11,146 bases of DNA, from assembly GCA_025331445.1 (NCBI GenBank), contig JAIWNE010000281.1:1-11146 (forward strand), in the 5' to 3' direction. Below, one piece after another: positions 7,140-11,146 of this stretch. This DNA is from Blakeslea trispora (lineage: Eukaryota; Mucoromycota; Mucoromycetes; Mucorales; Choanephoraceae). The stretch's first letter is position 1; every line of letters starts with the position of its first letter. Under the pieces are notes generated by a model. The model made no database searches. It was not told the origin of the DNA and saw nothing but the letters and a program-made list of their open reading frames with translations. The position numbers and the translations under genes were made by a program.

Positions 7140-8414
7140 CTATGGAATAAAGTAAGGCAATTCTTTGCCTTGCAATCCTGCAATAATGTTGTCTAGAGCC
7201 ATATTGGCCATATTCTCTCTTGTTTCCATAGTAGCACTACCGACATGAGGCAAAATTAAACAATTAGGAAAGCCATAGAGCTCATGCGTAGGAGGCAAAG
7301 GCTCTGGTGTAGTGACATCTAGGCCGACGGATCCAACCAATCCTTCCTTAAGAGCACGCACTAATCCGGTTGTTTTCAAATGAATAAGTTGTCAAATAAT
7401 ATACTTAAGTCTTTTTTTTTTTTTATCGTTACCCAAGTCGTCTTGATGCACAATACCGCACGAGCAGAGTTAACAAAGACCTATATTTAAAATAAAAAAA
7501 AGGAACCCACTATGTTAATCCTCCATTTTCTTGTTACGTAAGCATCTCAAAAGAAAGAATAGCTTACCACTGTCTTTTTCATTCTTGTGAAAGCAGAATA
7601 GTCAAACAAGTTTTTGGTGTCTTTTGTCAAAGCACAGCATACTGTAATGATATCTGATTCTTGTAACAAAGTATCAAACGATACAAATTCTGCACCAGTA
7701 CGCTTTTCTGCTTCAGGTCTTGAGCCTCTTCCAGAATAAACCACACGAGCAATACCAAAAGCTTTCAATCGCTTAGCTACAGCTTCACCAATCCGACCTA
7801 ATCCGACAACACCAAGTGTCTTATTGGTAAATTGAGACCCACATAACCATGTAGGACTCCATTCACCCCACTTTATGTCATTAATAAGATGGTAAATCAC
7901 ACAAGGGGTTCACTTACGCCTCCATTTTGTGCAGCATCAATACCTTCTTTGATTCTACGTGATGCGCCTAAAGCCAGCAAGACAGTAAGGTCAGCTGTAG
8001 CATCTGTCAAGACATCAGGCGTGTTTCCTAATTTGATTTCTCTTGATCTGACTGCTTCAATGTCAATATGATCATAGCCAACGCTCATAGTAGCAATCAC
8101 CTTGAGTTGTGGACCTAGAATGGATTGAGTGACTATAGTTTATAGGTATCATGCTTTACCTGCTGCATCTAGCAGTTCTTGATCAATTGTCTCGGTCAAC
8201 AAACAATATAACGCATCAACACCTTTAAAAAAAAATCGATGTAGTTTCAAATCATGCCAATAGAGTGTGGTTGTTTACCTTTTATCTTTTCAAGCAACAC
8301 TTTCCTAGGAATGGCAGTATTTTTTTCCCATTGTATCAATTCAAAATCTTGCTCAAGTAGGCGAACTTGAGTTTGAGGAGGCAGTAATCGGGTAACCAAT
8401 ACTTTAGGACACAT
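7140..8414 (-). CDS. D-2-hydroxyacid dehydrogenase, glyoxylate/hydroxypyruvate reductase type, one frameshift
   Basis: Six exons: 8414-8279, 8222-8160, 8114-7918, 7870-7568, 7480-7433 and 7360-7140. The product would be about 322 residues, close to human GRHPR (328), if one base is allowed for in exon 5. The family reduces glyoxylate or hydroxypyruvate with NAD(P)H, usually in cytosol or mitochondria. Visible marks are VGYDHID near residue 80, the Rossmann GLGRIG at 155-160, and YSGRGSRPE after the second strand; its arginines suggest NADPH preference. The catalytic triad would be Arg240 (NSAR), Glu269 (TTPEP) and His288 (LPHVGSAT). Near 7456-7460 the sequence reads CGTGCGGTATTG where family and flanking frame expect one more G (ARGGIVHQDDL). 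As written, frame is lost after the Arg and the Glu and His are not made. Exon 6 phase fits only with the extra base, so a sequencing error or a very recent mutation is likely. Confidence 0.88.
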
Positions 8415-8842
8415 CTTGTTTAAATCAGAAATTATTCAAAACGAGAGAGAGAGAAAAAAAAAAAGAGATCGGTTATGCCCTATCTCTCTACTCTATTTTT
8501 TTTTTCTCAAGCAAATGGTTGTACTTTTTTGAATTCAAATCGCACTTTTAAACATGATCGTAGCTATAAATTGTTTGTGTTTAAACTTTGTCTTCATGTT
8601 AGTCTGCTATTAGCTGAACACAAGATGAAGCTTACAAGTAAAAGATGTCTCAAGGCTAATTAGCTCGTTGAAGGCAACCTTGACCATCCAAGCTCTAGCC
8701 CCGCTCGTGATTTCTCTCGTCCTATAAATTGGCGACAAACACTGACAGCTACATAAAGGAGAAAGTCCGTTTCTTCTTTTTAACTATGAATTTTCTAATG
8801 GTCCTTTATTTTATAGAGAAAACAAATAAAGCTCTAATGCAA
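8415..8842. other. Interval between HAP5 stop and reductase start
   Basis: It holds the reductase promoter side (an AGAGAGAGA-plus-A run at 8443-8465 just upstream of the ATG) and the HAP5 poly(A) signal (8805-8810). The piece 8655-8735 is more G/C-rich than its surroundings. I tested it by eye for tRNA-like arms and for coding continuity and found neither convincing. The plus-strand open frame at 8475-8663 has no splice or motif support. Confidence 0.45.
8805..8810 (-). terminator. Polyadenylation signal AATAAA of HAP5
   Basis: AATAAA on the minus strand, 33 bases past the HAP5 stop codon at 8843-8845. Confidence 0.5.
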
Positions 8843-9896
8843 TTAAGGCTGTTCTGGTTTAGGCTTTTGTTCTGCTTCATAATTAGTATGTTGCTGTTGT
8901 TGATGTTGTTGTTGTTGCTGCTGTTGAGCAAATTGTTGTAATTGCATTTGATAGTGCTGAACTTGATCGTTTGTAAACTGCTAAGAAAAGTTCAAACCAT
9001 GCTTTAGTCACTTGTAGCTTTTACTTTTCTATTTTTCTTGTTACCTGAGGCAATGATGAATAATAAGTTCCAGGATCGATTTGAGCAGATGCATATTGTG
9101 GCTGATAATAAGCAGCAGCAGCAGCGGCGGCAGCTGCACTGTTGTTGGTAGCATAAGAGGATTGGTCATAGACTGCACTGCTTGGTTTAGCAGCTTCTTC
9201 TCTAGGTACAATATCAATCAAGAAATCGCACATATCTGTCTTGGATATCGCAGTAGCAATATCTGATCTTTGTAAAGTACGGCGTTTGTTTTCTTCTGCA
9301 TGCACCCTTACCAAGAAAGAAATGAGTATTTCCCTTTCTGTCTTGAACCGAAATACTTACCATGCTCTCTTTGTCAATTCTGTGATAAATATTTCACAGC
9401 CTTTAGCAAATAAGATTGGAGCCTTTGTAAGCCAATGATATTGAAATACAATGCAAAAAAAATAAAAAACGTATTTAAAATCAATGTGTTAGTTTTCTTT
9501 CTTTCTTTCTTTTTTTCGTTTACACTCTCTTAAACATTGATTTACCTCAGCACTGATCATCTAATTCAAGAAAAGAAAAAAAAAAGATGGCGAGACAACA
9601 CACAGGTAAGTTTATCATTTTAGGCTTATTTTTCTTTCTTGTCTCACCTTCACGTCTTGGTCTGTCTTCATGACTTTCTTGATACGCGCCAAAGGAAGGG
9701 GATGGTTCTTGAAGTCCGAATCGAACTTATCAGCGTTATGCATCTCTTCTAGCCAAAACTTGCCCAAATCAAATACAGGCTGACCACCGGGGGCAGTGGT
9801 TGTATTGAGTTGCTGATATGCTTGGGCATGAGCTTGAGGAGCTGGTGGAGGTTGAACTGCATGATGCGCTTCTTCGTGAGGTTGTTGGCTAGCCAT
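8843..9896 (-). CDS. HAP5: CCAAT-binding factor subunit C (HAP5/NF-YC)
   Basis: Five exons (9896-9648, 9560-9546, 9422-9361, 9306-9045, 8980-8843) in perfect phase give 241 residues. HAP5 pairs with HAP3/NF-YB through histone folds and, with HAP2/NF-YA, binds CCAAT boxes in nuclear promoters. The fold spans about residues 67-143: [53 protein letters not shown] and DFLIDIVP, which are highly typical. Upstream, FWLEEM (residues 47-52) matches the fungal FW segment before the fold. The N-terminus is rich in Gln, Pro, Ala and His. After the fold come a nine-Ala run and a Gln-rich tail, likely activation or flexible regions. Exon 2 is only 15 bases and encodes MISAE, which every NF-YC needs at that point. 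The start is the first ATG after a pyrimidine-rich leader. CCAAT motifs lie 120 and about 185 bases upstream. Confidence 0.96.
8890..8937 (-). repeat. CAA/CAG repeat coding poly-glutamine
   Basis: In the last HAP5 exon a run of CAA and CAG codons, broken by His codons, encodes a Gln-rich tail. Mixed codons make it more stable than a pure CAG tract. Such tails are common in fungal HAP subunits. Confidence 0.85.
9111..9137 (-). repeat. GCN repeat coding nine alanines
   Basis: Nine Ala codons in a row (five GCT, two GCC, GCT, GCA in reverse order) in HAP5 exon 4, after the histone fold. It is probably a flexible spacer and may vary in length between strains. Confidence 0.85.
9546..9560 (-). other. 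15-base micro-exon of HAP5 (Met-Ile-Ser-Ala-Glu)
   Basis: The exon is ATGATCAGTGCTGAG, flanked by TTAG on the acceptor side and GTAAAT on the donor side, between introns of 87 and 123 bases. Its five residues are the invariant MISAE of NF-YC, and phase is 0 on both sides. Automatic gene finders often skip exons this short, which would delete five histone-fold residues without shifting frame. Confidence 0.9.
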
Positions 9897-9986
9897 AGTT
9901 AATTCACTTTATAGAAAGAAAAAGAAAAAGGTCGTGTTTTGTGTTGAATAGACCAAGAGAAAGAAAGAAAGAGAGAGAAAACGGGT

Positions 9987-10003
9987 AAAAAAAAAAAAAA
10001 AAA
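9987..10003 (+). repeat. 17-base poly-A run
   Basis: Seventeen A in a row in the HAP5 upstream region, next to a long purine tract (9905-9980). On the HAP5 strand this reads as poly-T followed by pyrimidines, a common nucleosome-excluding promoter element in fungi. Confidence 0.7.
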
Positions 10004-10015
10004 TAGTCGCCCAAG

Positions 10016-10083
10016 CCAATGAAATCTTCAAAATATCACTTTTTGTTCAACTGTGACTGCGCACTTGCGGAATTGACGATTGG
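10016..10083 (-). promoter_or_regulatory. Two CCAAT motifs upstream of HAP5
   Basis: CCAAT occurs on the plus strand at 10016-10020 (AGCCAATGAAA) and on the minus strand at 10079-10083 (plus-strand GATTGGTG). They lie 120 and about 185 bases before the HAP5 ATG. CCAAT is the target of the HAP complex, so autoregulation is possible, as described for some Aspergillus hap genes. Presence of the pentamers is directly seen; binding is inference. Confidence 0.4.
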
Positions 10084-10409
10084 TGCGTCGCTTTAAATTC
10101 ACTATTCATTACAGCCTTGAATACTATTCATCTTGCATAAACCTTTATCATGATAGCCTTTAGTTTGATCACCGTCATCTAGAACGAGTTCATTTAACAA
10201 GCTCAAAGGAAATCTTTTAAGCTTCTAGTTACTATGTATCAACTGTTTGCATTGAATGTGCCGGTTGTATAGTTTTGAAGAGTGATCAGGTTATTTGAAG
10301 AGTATAGCTTGAGTACTGTATTGAGCCAATGGGGGTATTGAATGCAAATAATTGGACAATGTATAGCTTGAATTGCATGAATTTTGCCCTATATATGATT
10401 ATTGTTTAG

Positions 10410-10709
10410 AAAAGGATTGATGTTGTTATCCCCATTTGCTTGGTTGCTGTGTATGCACACTTTGTATGTGGTCATTTTGAGAAACAAGTTGGTACTTTGG
10501 ATCCGCTTGTTACAGAGGCAATTGTTTGATAGTATCTAAACGAAACAAAGATGAGTTATGTATTAATTTGATGCTTTATGTAAGTGTCAATATAGAAGGA
10601 TTTGTTCCATAAACAGGTTTTTCCAGAAAAGGAAGTTGACTTGTTCTTGTTAGCTTGGACAAGTACAGCGGACACTAGAAAAGGCAATACAACTTTACTT
10701 CAAAAATGA
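10410..10709 (+). other. Weak plus-strand coding-like fragments, unrecognised
   Basis: After an acceptor-like TTTAG, bases 10410-10529 are open for 39 codons (HFVCGHFEKQVGTLDPLV) to a TGA. After another acceptor-like AACAG, bases 10617-10709 are open for 30 codons in the same frame (EKEVDLFLLAWTSTADTR). Skipping from 10507/10508 to 10616 would join them in phase, but the donor (GTTACA) is poor. No start codon, motif or family is recognised. They may be relic exons or chance. Confidence 0.2.
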
Positions 10710-10878
10710 TCTGTTTATACAATGTCTATTAAATCACATTTATATGAACCATAATTCGTCAATCGACGAACTCGAAAGGAAAGAGGTGTAGATGTGTAGT
10801 GTGCAGAATACCTTCAGTCAACTATTTGCATAAAGACAACAGGAGAAGACACATGGTAGAGGCTATTCTCTATTATGC

Positions 10879-11146
10879 CTAAACGGTAAAAAAAAAAACC
10901 ATTTTAATATCGGCATCCAGAGAGTTAAGCACCCCCTCCATTATCCTGACAATAACCAAGTCGAACGAAATAACAAAAGAAAGATCTGACCTATCTTGTT
11001 GATAGATAATGTTGAAACAACACGAATGAATACTACCAAACTAAAGAGACAAAGAGCACACAATAAGTTAAAAAAAAACTACTCACTAACAAGATATAAA
11101 CAACAGCAATAAGAAGATACATCTTCATAAGAGGCAAACTTGTCCC
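10879..11146 (-). CDS. Possible 3' end of an unrecognised membrane-type gene, partial
   Basis: Three minus-strand pieces join on GT-AG sites in phase: 11146-11087, 11040-10991 and 10945-10879 with TAG at the end. The introns are 46 and 45 bases, with consensus-like GTGAGT and GTCAGA donors and TTTAG and GTCAG acceptors. The first piece encodes a hydrophobic stretch (MKMYLLIAVVYILL) that could be a membrane segment or signal anchor. The next encodes FGSIHSCCFNIIYQQD. The last ends in a poly-T-coded Phe run, a weak sign. The 5' part is beyond the window. I do not recognise it, and the small size makes chance possible. Confidence 0.3.

Larger units (their letters stand above)
9897..10878. other. 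HAP5 upstream region and long A/T-rich interval
   Basis: The first 200 bases are the likely HAP5 promoter (purine tract, poly-A run, two CCAAT motifs). Beyond, 10130-10878 has no convincing gene. It holds a pair of TTTGAAGAGT repeats spaced 20 bases apart (10274-10283 and 10294-10303), two TATAGCTTGA copies (10303 and 10362), further CCAAT motifs (10326-10330; inverted at 10351-10355), and two weak plus-strand open stretches listed separately. Confidence 0.5.

Noticed and set aside
8655..8745. tRNA or other structured RNA in the G/C-richer patch
   Set aside because: No T-loop consensus, no acceptor stem and no cloverleaf could be found on either strand by eye.

Overview
The window looks like a gene-dense stretch of a fungal nuclear genome. 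The evidence is spliced protein genes with many short GT-AG introns (about 54 to 123 bases), CTAAC/CTGAC-like branch points, A/T-rich intergenic DNA, polypyrimidine tracts before start codons, and a CCAAT-binding factor subunit with the fungal FW motif before its histone fold. Intron style and protein flavour suggest an early-diverging fungus, perhaps Mucoromycota. That placement is inference only.

Layout. Bases 1-5848 are one large near-perfect inverted repeat: left arm about 1-2905, right arm about 2955-5848, separated by a short unique centre. The arms carry mirrored copies of the same DNA: the 3' part of a short-chain dehydrogenase (SDR) gene, a 1.8 kb non-coding interval with an (AG)14 microsatellite and several small hairpins, and an HMG-box gene that resembles the INO80-complex subunit Nhp10/Nht1. 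The HMG gene is intact in the left arm up to the centre and broken in the right arm. The SDR gene is intact in the right arm and broken by a 1-base deletion in the left arm. Outside the palindrome, all on the minus strand, follow the full SDR gene (5626-6446), a six-exon D-2-hydroxyacid dehydrogenase of the glyoxylate/hydroxypyruvate reductase type (7140-8414, with one apparent frameshift), and a five-exon HAP5/NF-YC gene with a 15-base micro-exon (8843-9896). The far right end holds weak signs of the 3' end of another minus-strand gene (10879-11146). Weak plus-strand coding-like fragments lie at 6686-7068 and 10410-10709.

How the genes relate. They look like unrelated housekeeping genes: chromatin remodelling, two NAD(P)-dependent oxidoreductases and a CCAAT-box transcription factor. 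I see no operon-like or cluster logic. The most striking feature is the palindrome. It could be a genuine recent inverted duplication with patchy decay. The pattern of differences (nearly all 1-2 base indels, crowded just right of the centre, with an unchanged microsatellite) points more to a fold-back or chimeric-read assembly artefact at a contig end. The frameshift in the reductase gene, outside the palindrome, also fits residual indel errors.
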